Source of the DNA: Leptospiraceae bacterium
GTDB lineage: Bacteria; Spirochaetota; Leptospiria; Turneriellales; Turneriellaceae
Assembly (NCBI GenBank): GCA_016788945.1
Contig: JAEUSA010000389.1
Location: 1 to 13,163, forward strand
Length of the DNA: 13,163 nucleotides
Direction: 5' to 3'
The notes beneath the pieces are model-generated. The model was not told where the DNA came from. It ran no database searches and saw only the letters and a list, made by a program, of their open reading frames with translations. Made by a program: the position numbers and the translations under genes. Each line of letters starts with the position of its first letter. Within the stretch, counting starts at the first letter, position 1. This document shows positions 1 through 6,464 of the stretch, piece after piece.

Positions 1-312
1 TTCTGTGACAGGTGCGGCGAGTTCGCAGCTGAGCACCCAGCGCGCAAACGGTGCAGGCGTCAGACTGATTTCTTTTTGTATCACGCCTTTATCAACCATA
101 TAAGACGGATATCCATATACCGATACCATTTTGCCGTTCCAGGCGAAATAGGCTTGTTTGAGATCGGCAACGGCCACCACCTTCGATTCATCGAGGGTTT
201 CAGGGGTTAATCCGCCTTTTGTTGCGGCAACTGCCGAACCGGCTTTGCCGCGCTTGCAGCCAACCGAGAGTGCGGTTACAAGTACTAAAAGAATATATTT
301 GTGCATGCGCAT
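1..312 (-). CDS. Putative lipoprotein, N-terminal part only (runs off window)
   Basis: I read an open minus-strand frame from an ATG at 312 (or 306) to the window edge, about 104 codons without a stop. The N-terminus is MRMHK followed by a hydrophobic stretch (YILLVLVTALSVGC), ending in a plausible lipobox, with the lipidated Cys at residue 19. Export and lipid anchoring are therefore likely. The mature part begins with a Lys/Gly/Ala-rich linker. It is followed by a segment (around residues 45-90) with an AYFAWNGKMVSVYGYPSY stretch, the kind of pattern seen in small OB-like domains, but I do not recognise the family. It lies 64 bp downstream of the alpha/beta hydrolase stop on the same strand and could be co-transcribed with it. 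No clear Shine-Dalgarno sequence precedes either ATG. The C-terminus is outside the window. Confidence 0.65.
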   Translation of the reverse strand, partial: MRMHKYILLVLVTALSVGCKRGKAGSAVAATKGGLTPETLDESKVVAVADLKQAYFAWNGKMVSVYGYPSYMVDKGVIQKEISLTPAPFARWVLSCELAAPVTE

Positions 313-376
313 TGTTCATACGCCGGCAATGGAGTGTCAATGATCAATCGCTCAGCGGCTGCGCGGCCTATCGCTT

Positions 377-1333
377 TTAGCCGTTCAAGAATGCGAGCGT
401 GAGCTTGGCGAGTTTACCCGACTGTTCCATCGGTGCCATGTGTGCGGCTTCTTCGATGAGCGCATAGCGCGAATCGCGTACCGTGTGGTGCATCCATGTA
501 CCAATCGATTCGGGAAAAAAACCATCGTACTTGCCCCACACAATCAGTGTCGGCGTGCTGATCGCTTCGAATTTTTTGATTTGTTCTTGCTTGCGTTCGT
601 CGATCAGGTCTTCGGACGAAATGTCGCCCATCATATCGAGAAAGATCTTATGGTACCAGTTGCGGTTGGCGGCGAATTTCATGTAGAGATAGTTCTGCAC
701 GGGCAGAGGTGCCTTGTGCGGGTCGCTGAAAATTAGATTAAAAAATTCACGGAAGTCTTCGTACGAAGAGACCTCAAATGGGTTATGCCCGTTCAGAATG
801 CGCTCGTAGATATTATCGCCGTCATTTGTGGGCACGAGCCCTGCCGCGGAAATGAGTATCAGTCGCTGAATGCGGTGCGGAATTTTGCTCGCCAGTTCTG
901 CGGCAATCGCACCACCAAGGGAGTGGCCGGCCATGACGAATCGATCGAAGTGCATCTTGTCGGCGAAGCGTGTGATCCAGGTTTCGAACTGCTCGAGCGT
1001 GTAGGTGACGCGCGCGGGTTTTTCGCTCTCGCCAAAACCCGGCAGGTCCGGCGCGATGACATGGAAGCGGCGCGACAACTCTTTCGCATAAGGCAACACG
1101 CCATCTTTGCTGTCGCCAAAACCATGCAGCAGCAATAACTTCGGCAGCTGCGGCCGGCCCCATTCGAGATATTTTACCGTGATATCACCTAAAAATGCAC
1201 TGCCGAGGCGTGCGCCCGAAGCCTTGCGGCGCGTACCCACGTAGGCATTATAGAGGTTTTCGCCGAAATTCCAGCGGAAACTTTCCGGCAGCAGGCGGGT
1301 ATAGAGCCCATGCAGCAGGTAATCAATATCCAT
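377..1333 (-). CDS. Alpha/beta hydrolase
   Basis: This 318-residue protein has the full alpha/beta-hydrolase signature. It has an oxyanion-hole HGFG at 70-73, a DLPGFGES segment at 96-103, the nucleophile elbow GHSLGG at 136-141 (Ser138), a likely acid Asp270 in GKYDG, and the catalytic His298 in AAHMAP. The layout matches the family of small esterases, epoxide hydrolase-like and C-C bond hydrolases, so the substrate cannot be told from sequence. A cap region lies between about residues 165 and 250. The first 45 residues are an extension before the first core strand (ITVKYLEWG); I see no signal peptide, so it is probably cytoplasmic or peripheral. The ATG at 1333 is the only good start. A near-perfect 30-bp palindrome centred 47 bp upstream suggests control by a TetR-type repressor, but no regulator gene lies in the window. 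Confidence 0.9.
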   Translation of the reverse strand: MDIDYLLHGLYTRLLPESFRWNFGENLYNAYVGTRRKASGARLGSAFLGDITVKYLEWGRPQLPKLLLLHGFGDSKDGVLPYAKELSRRFHVIAPDLPGFGESEKPARVTYTLEQFETWITRFADKMHFDRFVMAGHSLGGAIAAELASKIPHRIQRLILISAAGLVPTNDGDNIYERILNGHNPFEVSSYEDFREFFNLIFSDPHKAPLPVQNYLYMKFAANRNWYHKIFLDMMGDISSEDLIDERKQEQIKKFEAISTPTLIVWGKYDGFFPESIGTWMHHTVRDSRYALIEEAAHMAPMEQSGKLAKLTLAFLNG

Positions 1334-1365
1334 GGGGCTCGCTACGGCAGCGTTTCAGGTTGTAT

Positions 1366-1395
1366 ACTCAGAATGAACAATTGTTCATTTTGAGT
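1366..1395. promoter_or_regulatory. 30-bp palindrome, probable TetR-type operator
   Basis: The core AATGAACAATTGTTCATT (1372-1389) is a perfect 18-bp palindrome. After one mismatched pair (1371/1390) it continues with matching ACTCA and TGAGT arms, so 28 of 30 positions are symmetric. TetR-family repressors bind palindromes of this size and often with a GAAC...GTTC core; that is family knowledge, and the assignment here is inference. The site sits 33-62 bp upstream of the hydrolase ATG. A TATAC -10-like string lies between the site and the gene (about 1361-1366), so binding would be placed to block transcription of the hydrolase. Confidence 0.6.
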
Positions 1396-1417
1396 GTGCA
1401 AAGAATTTCAGGGTAAA

Positions 1418-1462
1418 GCAGAATTTGTATCCCGGCGCGCAGCGTCGGGATACAAATTCTGC
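1418..1462 (-). terminator. Long perfect stem-loop after exported-protein gene
   Basis: The arms GCAGAATTTGTATCCCG (1418-1434) and its exact reverse complement (1446-1462) form a 17-bp perfect stem. The intervening bases 1435-1445 can add four more pairs, one of them G-U, around a 3-nt loop. It begins 7 bp past the stop codon of the minus-strand gene at 1470, the right place for a terminator. Read on the minus strand, only three T residues follow the stem, so it is not a textbook intrinsic terminator. The stem is also longer than most, and a dispersed palindromic repeat is an alternative. Confidence 0.55.
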
Positions 1463-1469
1463 TCCGCTG

Positions 1470-1964
1470 CTAGTCGGCAAATTGTTTCAGCGATTTCTTA
1501 AATTTCAAATAGGCGGATTTATATTTGTCATACGCCTGTTGATCTGCATATTCAATGCCGATCACCCAACGCACGGTTTTATCGGCATTAGTCGTTTCGA
1601 CGTACGAACGCGTCATGCCTTTACCTTTGGGTTTGATGGTGAAATACCGGCGCGTGGTTCCGTCTTTGGTCTCGCTCTTGTCAGTCACCGCGGCGTGTTC
1701 GCCTTTGCGCACATTGATATCGCGGTTCTCACCCCCCCACTGCGGCGAAAAAATATAAAAACGCACGCTTTCATCTGGCGCAGCGAAAAAGACGCTGTCA
1801 TATTCGCCGGGCATAGTTTGCGAGGTGAGCGATGGCTCAACGGCGAAGGCCGATGGATATTCGATCTCAAACCAGGCGCCCTTATATTTCGTCACTCCGT
1901 CTTTGGCAAAAGCGGACATAGATAAAACGGCGAAAAAGACCGTGGCCTGGCGAAAAATACCCAT
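1470..1964 (-). CDS. Small exported protein of unknown function
   Basis: I start this 164-residue protein at the ATG at 1964 rather than an in-frame ATG at 2063. The shorter form opens with a clean signal peptide (MGIFRQATVFFAVLSMSAFA, likely cut before KDG), and an AGG lies just upstream. The mature part starts with YKGAWFEIEYPSAF, has an aromatic-rich middle (VRFYIFSPQWGG) and ends with a Lys/Tyr-rich helix (YDKYKSAYLKFKKSLKQF). The beta-rich middle followed by a terminal helix resembles small periplasmic proteins whose role is unknown, and I do not recognise a named family. Only the signal peptide contains no charged cluster beyond Arg5; there is no lipobox, so the product is probably soluble in the periplasm or secreted. 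The gene is divergent from the SPFH lipoprotein gene, with 110 bp between starts, and ends at the strong stem-loop at 1418-1462. Confidence 0.75.
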   Translation of the reverse strand: MGIFRQATVFFAVLSMSAFAKDGVTKYKGAWFEIEYPSAFAVEPSLTSQTMPGEYDSVFFAAPDESVRFYIFSPQWGGENRDINVRKGEHAAVTDKSETKDGTTRRYFTIKPKGKGMTRSYVETTNADKTVRWVIGIEYADQQAYDKYKSAYLKFKKSLKQFAD

Positions 1965-2062
1965 TAGCCTATTTGGTATCGTATCTGTCTGTGCAAAGCC
2001 TAAATCGTACTTTACGTAGCCAAAGTCGATTGCGGCGCTTTCAACATGTCTTTGTTTCAACA

Positions 2063-2071
2063 AAAGGAGGG
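2063..2071 (+). promoter_or_regulatory. Strong Shine-Dalgarno that fixes the SPFH gene start
   Basis: The string AAAGGAGGG lies immediately upstream of ATG 2075 and is nearly fully complementary to the 16S 3' end. It argues for 2075 over in-frame starts further upstream from 1973. It is the best ribosome-binding site in the window; most genes here have weak or no visible sites. Confidence 0.8.
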
Positions 2072-2074
2072 TAT

Positions 2075-2866
2075 ATGTTCAGTAAAAAAATGATTCTCGT
2101 GTGCTGTTTATGGATGGCGGTGTCGGCGTGTAAAACGATTCAGCAGGGTAATCTTGGCGTCGAGCGCAAATTCGGCAAACAAAGTCAAGAATTGCTCGAG
2201 CCGGGGCTATATTTCTATAACCCCGTCTGGACCGATATTCTTGTACTGCCGCTGACCACCGAAAATCTCGAAGTGAGTATGTCGCTGCCGAGCAAAGAGG
2301 GGCTCAATATCGAAGCAGAAATGTCGATACTCTACCGGCTCAAGGCAGAAAAGGTGCCTTCGCTGCTGGTGGAATTCGGCGGTCATGAATTCCAGCAGGA
2401 TGAACAGCGTATCGTGCTCAATGTACTCCGTTCGGCGGCAGCGGACGTATCGGCAAATTTTCTCGCGAAAGACATGCATAGCGGCAAGCGCTCTGAAATC
2501 GAAGAAGAGATACTAAAGCGAATGCGCGAGGTGCTCGAAGAAAAGGGTTTCATGTTTTCGCGCGTGCTGCTCAAAAGTATCAAACTGCCACCGGGCCTCT
2601 ATGCCTCGATTGAAGAAAAGCTCAGAGCCGAACAGGATGCACAGCGCATGGAGTATGTACTGCAGCAAGAGCGCCGCGAGGCAGAACGGCGCAAAGTCGA
2701 AGCTGCCGGTGTGCGGGATTCGCTGACGATACTCAGTCAGGGCCTGAATAAAGAAATTATCCAGCTGCGCAGCATTGAGGCATTCAAAGAACTGGCGAAA
2801 TCGCCGAATGCCAAGGTGATCATCACCGACGGCAAAGCGCCGCTGATGATACCCGACACGCGCTGA
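2075..2866 (+). CDS. Prohibitin/SPFH-family lipoprotein
   Basis: The protein has 263 residues. A type II signal peptide (residues 1-18, lipobox VSA before Cys19) replaces the N-terminal membrane helix usual in prohibitins. Residues 25-170 form the SPFH domain, with GNLGVERKFGK, ELLEPGLYFYNPVWTDI and LPLTTENLEV as in prohibitins. Residues about 175-215 are a charged coiled coil (SIEEKLRAEQDAQRMEY onward, Glu/Arg rich). The C-terminus IEAFKELAKSPNAKVIITDG is the typical prohibitin tail. Prohibitins form ring-shaped membrane scaffolds, often tied to membrane proteases or lipid domains. Lipidation would place this one on the periplasmic side of a membrane or on the outer membrane. It leads a cluster with lptC and murJ, which suggests a role in envelope assembly; that is inference. 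The gap to lptC is 56 bp. Confidence 0.88.
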   Translation: MFSKKMILVCCLWMAVSACKTIQQGNLGVERKFGKQSQELLEPGLYFYNPVWTDILVLPLTTENLEVSMSLPSKEGLNIEAEMSILYRLKAEKVPSLLVEFGGHEFQQDEQRIVLNVLRSAAADVSANFLAKDMHSGKRSEIEEEILKRMREVLEEKGFMFSRVLLKSIKLPPGLYASIEEKLRAEQDAQRMEYVLQQERREAERRKVEAAGVRDSLTILSQGLNKEIIQLRSIEAFKELAKSPNAKVIITDGKAPLMIPDTR

Positions 2867-2885
2867 GCGAATCGGAGATTTGATT

Positions 2886-2903
2886 TACCGGCTGCCGCTG
2901 GTA
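2886..2903 (+). other. Small hairpin between SPFH gene and lptC
   Basis: The bases TACCGGC (2886-2892) pair with GCTGGTA (2897-2903), with one G-U pair, around a 4-nt loop. It lies in the 56-bp gap ahead of lptC. No T-run follows, so it is unlikely to be a full terminator; it could trim or pause the transcript, or be chance. Confidence 0.25.
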
Positions 2904-2922
2904 TCGGTTGCAGTTGATCTGC

Positions 2923-3486
2923 ATGACCCGGGCGGTGGCATTCATTTCGGCAGTGCTGCTGGCGCAGGCCGGCAGTTTCTGCAAAAAAGAATCGGCGTTT
3001 ATTCCCGAGCTGATGCATGGCGATCAGGTGAAGGGTGCCGATGCGACGCTGCGTAATTTTACGGCCGAAGCCTTTCGCAAGGGCGGCCTGCTGTGGAAAA
3101 TAGCCGCCGAAGAAGGTTACATTGTGCAGGTAAAAGATGAAACAGTACTCTTCAATCTGCGCATCGAATATTTTGAAACCGACCGCAAATCCAAAGACTT
3201 TGGCAAGGCGACGATTGTCACCGCCAAAAAGGGGCACTTGCAGCAGGGCAGCAAATTTATGACAATTTCGGGTGACGTGCTGGTCGTGGCGCCGCACGGG
3301 CGTAAACTCAAAACGCAGGAAATTTTCTGGGACGAGGCCAAGAACTCGCTCTATTCGAATGTGCCGGTGACCGTTCAAGACGGTTCGGGCAACGTGCTCA
3401 CCGGCACGCGCGGCATCGTGACCGATCGCTCGCTCAGCCGTACGGTGTTCAAAGGCGGCGTCGGCGCCGGGTCGACGAATTTCTGA
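2923..3486 (+). CDS. lptC: LptC-like LPS export periplasmic protein
   Basis: In known systems LptC is the inner-membrane-anchored periplasmic protein that passes LPS from the LptBFG transporter to LptA. This 187-residue protein has one N-terminal hydrophobic segment (about 3-18) and then the beta-jellyroll pattern of the family. Successive strands include LLWKIAAEEGYI (56-67), TVLFNLRIEYFE (74-85), a KKGHLQQGSKFMTISGDVLVV segment and the conserved LKTQEIFWDEAKNSLYSNVPVTV (129-151) hallmark. Cys20 is preceded by Phe, a poor lipobox, so I favour a membrane anchor. The start is uncertain: ATG 2923 is given, but TTG 2908 in the same frame is possible, and neither has a good ribosome-binding site. 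The gene is 5 bp from murJ, so the two are surely co-transcribed. Confidence 0.8.
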   Translation: MTRAVAFISAVLLAQAGSFCKKESAFIPELMHGDQVKGADATLRNFTAEAFRKGGLLWKIAAEEGYIVQVKDETVLFNLRIEYFETDRKSKDFGKATIVTAKKGHLQQGSKFMTISGDVLVVAPHGRKLKTQEIFWDEAKNSLYSNVPVTVQDGSGNVLTGTRGIVTDRSLSRTVFKGGVGAGSTNF

Positions 3487-3491
3487 TCAAC

Positions 3492-5093
3492 GTGGCGACG
3501 AATTCAGAACAACGCGAGACGCTCAAGAATTCGTCGGTATTTTCGCTGTTTACGTCCTTTTCGCGGGTACTTGGGCTTTTGCGCGACATGCTCAAGGCCT
3601 ATGCTTTTGGTACGGGGCCGTTATCGGTGGCCTTCGATATTGCCTTTCGCCTGAACAACATGTTGCGCAACCTCGTCGCTGAGGGTGCGCTTTCACAGGC
3701 ATTTGTCCCGCTCTACAACAAATATGCGCGCGACGGCGAGGCTCAGGCGCGCGAAGCCGCGGGGGCGGTGATTGTTTTCGTGGCGATCATGATGACCGTC
3801 GCGACGACGCTCATCATCTTTCTGCTTCCGTACCTCATGCCGCTCATTCTCGCGGGTGACCATATTCCGCCGCAGCAAATGCAGCTGATCATCAACCTCA
3901 GCCAGTTGCTTTTTCCCTACCTGATCATGATGAGCGTCGCTTCGCTCTACATGGGTATTCAATATTCGCACAAAATATTCTGGGCAGCAAGCTTTGGCCC
4001 GGCGCTACTCAATATTGTGATTCTGGTCGTGTTTGGTTCTTACGCTGCGTATGTGCGGATTTCTCACGTGACGTTTGACGAACGTTCGGTATACATTTTT
4101 TCTATTGCGACACTCGTTGCGGCAATGGCGCAGGTGGCATTTCAGGTCTACACCGTGCACCGCCGCGGTCTTGCGCCGCGTTACGTGCTGAATTTCAGGC
4201 ACAGCGCTCTCAGCGCCCTCGGCAAAATGATGTTGCCCGCTGTGTTCTCGGCGTCGATGCAAGAACTCGGCCAGCTGATCGATGTTTATCTGGCGACCTC
4301 GTTGTCGGGCAAGGTGCCCGAGGCAATCTCGGCGCTGACGTATTCGCACCGCCTGATACAGTTGCCGATCGGCGTATTCGGCGTCGCGGTAGCGACGGCG
4401 AGCCTGCCGCAGCTTTCAAAACTTTATCAGGCAGACCCCAGCGGCGATCAGTTTTCCGACAGCCTCGCGTATTCGGTGCGGCTGAATTTCTTTTTCCTGC
4501 TGCCTGCCGTAGCCGGGCTGATGGTGTTCAGCGAATCGATCATCCGCTTGATCTTTGAACGCGGCGCATTCACGGCGCGCTCGACCGAGGTTACTGCGCT
4601 GGCGCTTGCCTGTTATGCGCCGGGTATTCTCGCCTATTCACTGCAAAAGCTGTTTTCGGTGTCATTCTATGCGCGCATGGATACGCGTACTCCGGCGATC
4701 ATTACCGCGGTCGCCTTGGTGCTGAATTTTTCGCTCAGTCTGTGGCTCATGCAATCAATGCTGCACGGGGGGTTGGCTGCCGGTTCGGCGATTGCTGCCT
4801 GGTGTGGCGTATCGCTCTATGTTTTTTTACTATTGCGCGCGCGGGTCATTCATTCCGTCGGCCGGCTGATGGCGGGGGTCGGAAAGATTTTGCTGCTGAA
4901 TATCGTATTTACCGCGTTGCTGCTGGCGATGCGCGAATACCTGTTTCCGCAACAGAAGTTCTTACAGCTGGCGCTGGCGATTCCGCTCGCGCTGGCTCTC
5001 TACGTCGGCCTTGCGCGTGTGTTGCACCTCAGCGAAGCAAAAGTGCTGTTTGAAATTTTCGGCAGATTACAAAACAAAATAAGGGGACGGTGA
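3492..5093 (+). CDS. murJ: Lipid II flippase MurJ
   Basis: MurJ moves the peptidoglycan precursor lipid II across the inner membrane. This 533-residue protein is of family length and composed almost wholly of hydrophobic helices, as expected for the 14-helix MOP-superfamily fold. The N-terminal signature SRVLGLLRD (24-32) is followed by LVAEGALSQAFVPLY (61-75), and the later YSHRLIQLPIGVFGVAVATASLPQLS (284-309) is strongly conserved. Arg25, Arg31, Arg59 and Arg287 align with essential E. coli Arg18, Arg24, Arg52 and Arg270. The residue aligned to Asp39 is Val46 instead (see findings). The start is a GTG at 3492, 5 bp after lptC; no Shine-Dalgarno is evident, which fits translational coupling to lptC. 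Its stop is 1 bp before the next gene. The cytoplasmic tail is short and basic. Confidence 0.95.
   Translation: MATNSEQRETLKNSSVFSLFTSFSRVLGLLRDMLKAYAFGTGPLSVAFDIAFRLNNMLRNLVAEGALSQAFVPLYNKYARDGEAQAREAAGAVIVFVAIMMTVATTLIIFLLPYLMPLILAGDHIPPQQMQLIINLSQLLFPYLIMMSVASLYMGIQYSHKIFWAASFGPALLNIVILVVFGSYAAYVRISHVTFDERSVYIFSIATLVAAMAQVAFQVYTVHRRGLAPRYVLNFRHSALSALGKMMLPAVFSASMQELGQLIDVYLATSLSGKVPEAISALTYSHRLIQLPIGVFGVAVATASLPQLSKLYQADPSGDQFSDSLAYSVRLNFFFLLPAVAGLMVFSESIIRLIFERGAFTARSTEVTALALACYAPGILAYSLQKLFSVSFYARMDTRTPAIITAVALVLNFSLSLWLMQSMLHGGLAAGSAIAAWCGVSLYVFLLLRARVIHSVGRLMAGVGKILLLNIVFTALLLAMREYLFPQQKFLQLALAIPLALALYVGLARVLHLSEAKVLFEIFGRLQNKIRGR
5081..5087 (+). promoter_or_regulatory. Shine-Dalgarno of the amidotransferase gene inside murJ end
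   Basis: AAGGGGA lies within the last codons of murJ, 8 bp before ATG 5095. Because the gap between the genes is only 1 bp, ribosomes finishing murJ would be well placed to start here. Confidence 0.6.
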
Positions 5094-5094
5094 T

Positions 5095-5772
5095 ATGCGT
5101 TTTATAGTCTTACGCCATCAGGACGAAGAGGGATTAGGCACAATCGGTGAATGGCTCACAGAGAATGGGCATTCCTACTTTTATGTAAATCTTTTTGCCA
5201 AACAGCGGCCGCCTTCGAATGTACTGATGGCGTACGATGCGCTCGTTTCGATGGGTGGCCCGATGTCGGTCAACGACGATTCATGGCTGATGAATACTTC
5301 TCTCGCGACAACGGCAGACTTTGTTCATGCGAATCGCCCCGTACTGGGCGTTTGCCTCGGGGCGCAGGCTATCGCGAAAGTGGGTGGCGGTAAGGTCGAG
5401 CGATCGGCGTTTGAACTCGGGTTTATGCACGTCGATCCGGTTGTGTCGCACCGTTTTTTTTCCGGTAATCTGTTAATGCCTAAAGCGTGGGATGTATTCC
5501 AGTGGCATGGCGAAAATTTTACTCTGCCGGCGGGAGCAGAACTTTTATTCACGGGTAATGCCGTCAAAAATCAGGGCTTCAGTTTTAAGAACGCACTGGC
5601 GCTGCAGTTCCATAACGAACTTTCGTTCGAGTGGTATACGATGTGGTCTGAGAGCCTCAGGCACAAATTCGAAAATATGGATCAGCTGAAACCACCGTCG
5701 CCCGAAATGCCATTTGTGTCTTTGAAAAAGAATTTGTTTGCGCTGCTTGATGTCTGGCAAAAATCTTGGTGA
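5095..5772 (+). CDS. Class I glutamine amidotransferase (GATase1) domain protein
   Basis: This 225-residue protein is a stand-alone class I glutamine amidotransferase of the GMP-synthase-like type. The fold marker MGGPMSV is at 53-59, the nucleophile is Cys87 in GVCLGAQ (85-91), and the His/Glu pair is His173 and Glu175 in LQFHNELS. The complete triad predicts that it hydrolyses glutamine, or gamma-glutamyl bonds, releasing ammonia. No synthetase domain is present, so the acceptor is unknown. Close relatives are often annotated only as type 1 glutamine amidotransferase; gamma-glutamyl hydrolases are another possibility. It starts 1 bp after murJ, suggesting co-expression with envelope genes, but a peptidoglycan role is inference. 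Its final codons and stop lie inside the palindrome at 5764-5794. Confidence 0.85.
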   Translation: MRFIVLRHQDEEGLGTIGEWLTENGHSYFYVNLFAKQRPPSNVLMAYDALVSMGGPMSVNDDSWLMNTSLATTADFVHANRPVLGVCLGAQAIAKVGGGKVERSAFELGFMHVDPVVSHRFFSGNLLMPKAWDVFQWHGENFTLPAGAELLFTGNAVKNQGFSFKNALALQFHNELSFEWYTMWSESLRHKFENMDQLKPPSPEMPFVSLKKNLFALLDVWQKSW

Positions 5773-5794
5773 TAGGGGGCCCCTATCACCAAGA
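5764..5794. terminator. Bidirectional terminator containing both convergent stop codons
   Basis: The string TCTTGGTGATAGGGG (5764-5778) and its exact reverse complement (5780-5794) surround a single base, giving 15-bp perfect arms; in RNA the G-rich centre would open into a small loop. The plus-strand stop (5770-5772) and the thiE stop (5786-5788) both lie in it. On the minus strand the stem is followed directly by five T residues (5763-5759), so it should terminate thiE well. The plus-strand exit lacks a T-run, so ending of the murJ operon there is likely weaker. Confidence 0.8.
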
Positions 5795-6439
5795 ACGCCA
5801 GCTTTTGGCATATTTGGTTATGTCTTCCAGTTTATTGCCAAACCGAAAAGCATCGCCGATGATTGCATAGTAGATGCGCACGCTGGATGGTAGTTGGCGC
5901 ACATTGTCGAGCGTGATGCCGCCAATCAGCACGAGCGGCAAATCGGTTGTGTCGCGATACGCATCAATCAGATGCTGGTTAGTCGCCACCTCGGGTTTGG
6001 TGCCGCTCGCGAACATGGTACCGAGCGCCACATAATCGGGTGAAGGTTGCGCCGATAACGCGATCTTGAGCTCGGCGAGGCTGTGCGTCGAGCGGCCGTA
6101 CGGTACGCGCAAATCGGGCGGCAGAATGTCATGCTGACCAAGGTGTAGGGGTAGTGCGAATTCGCCGGCAATGCCGGCGTGGTCGTTGACGATGAGGGCT
6201 GCCCCGCTGCCCGGTAATAGCCGTAGCATGGGTTGCAGATTTTTCTGATACGCGATAGGGCTGATATTCTTATGCCGGTACTGTATCGTCTGGCACCCCC
6301 CCGCGAGCGCTGCGCGCACGAAATCGTAGGGAGCGATGCCGTGCTTTTCGCAGGTTTCCCCGTCGCAGATGAGATAAAGCGGATTTCGCGCCTGCCCTGA
6401 GCGGGTCGAAGGGACGGTTAAAATTCGGCTTGCGGGCAT
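5786..6439 (-). CDS. thiE: Thiamine phosphate synthase
   Basis: ThiE joins the pyrimidine (HMP-PP) and thiazole phosphate halves to make thiamine phosphate in the cytoplasm. Using the ATG at 6439 (217 residues, close to the usual 210-215), the protein is a TIM barrel beginning NPLYLICDG. The pyrophosphate/pyrimidine-binding residues known from B. subtilis ThiE are all present: Gln53-Arg55-Lys57 in IQYRHK, Asn85-Asp86 in VND, Asp104 in LGQHD, Ser117 in GRSTHS, Thr147-Lys148 in SGTK and the GGI loop at 173-175. An in-frame ATG at 6466 would add nine residues and overlap the start of the divergent gene; an upstream ATG at 6541 is unlikely. Residues encoded around 6395-6413 (PSTRSGQ) come from a repeat-like element and are not family conserved. 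No other thi genes are nearby. It ends in the shared terminator. Confidence 0.9.
   Translation of the reverse strand: MPASRILTVPSTRSGQARNPLYLICDGETCEKHGIAPYDFVRAALAGGCQTIQYRHKNISPIAYQKNLQPMLRLLPGSGAALIVNDHAGIAGEFALPLHLGQHDILPPDLRVPYGRSTHSLAELKIALSAQPSPDYVALGTMFASGTKPEVATNQHLIDAYRDTTDLPLVLIGGITLDNVRQLPSSVRIYYAIIGDAFRFGNKLEDITKYAKSWRSW
6395..6413. repeat. Short repeat-like element in thiE 5' end
   Basis: CCCTGAGCGGGTCGAAGGG is a partly symmetric 19-mer (CCCT arms with inner G/C pairs). From memory it resembles short elements scattered through many bacterial genomes, of the form CCCTGAGC...TCGAAGGG; I cannot confirm that here. A related but diverged string lies at 9551-9572 in the plsX 5' end. 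It encodes the PSTRSGQ stretch of the thiE frame. Confidence 0.35.
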
Positions 6440-6464
6440 CAGCTGAAAACTTTTTCCGATTCTC

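Noticed and set aside
313..376. Possible hairpin between the alpha/beta hydrolase and the partial lipoprotein gene
   Set aside because: GC-rich bases allow only 3-4 bp stems; nothing convincing.
785..1138. Plus-strand open frame opposite the first alpha/beta hydrolase
   Set aside because: A shadow of a strongly conserved gene; no recognisable motif.
1965..2074. Promoter pair in the divergent region before the SPFH and exported-protein genes
   Set aside because: TTGAAA- and TTTACG-like strings occur, but no -35/-10 pair with good spacing stands out on either strand. A TTTCAAC direct repeat (2039-2045, 2055-2061) is too short to weigh.
2942..2984. LptC-like protein as a lipoprotein with Cys20
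   Set aside because: Phe directly before the Cys does not fit a lipobox; a membrane anchor is more likely.
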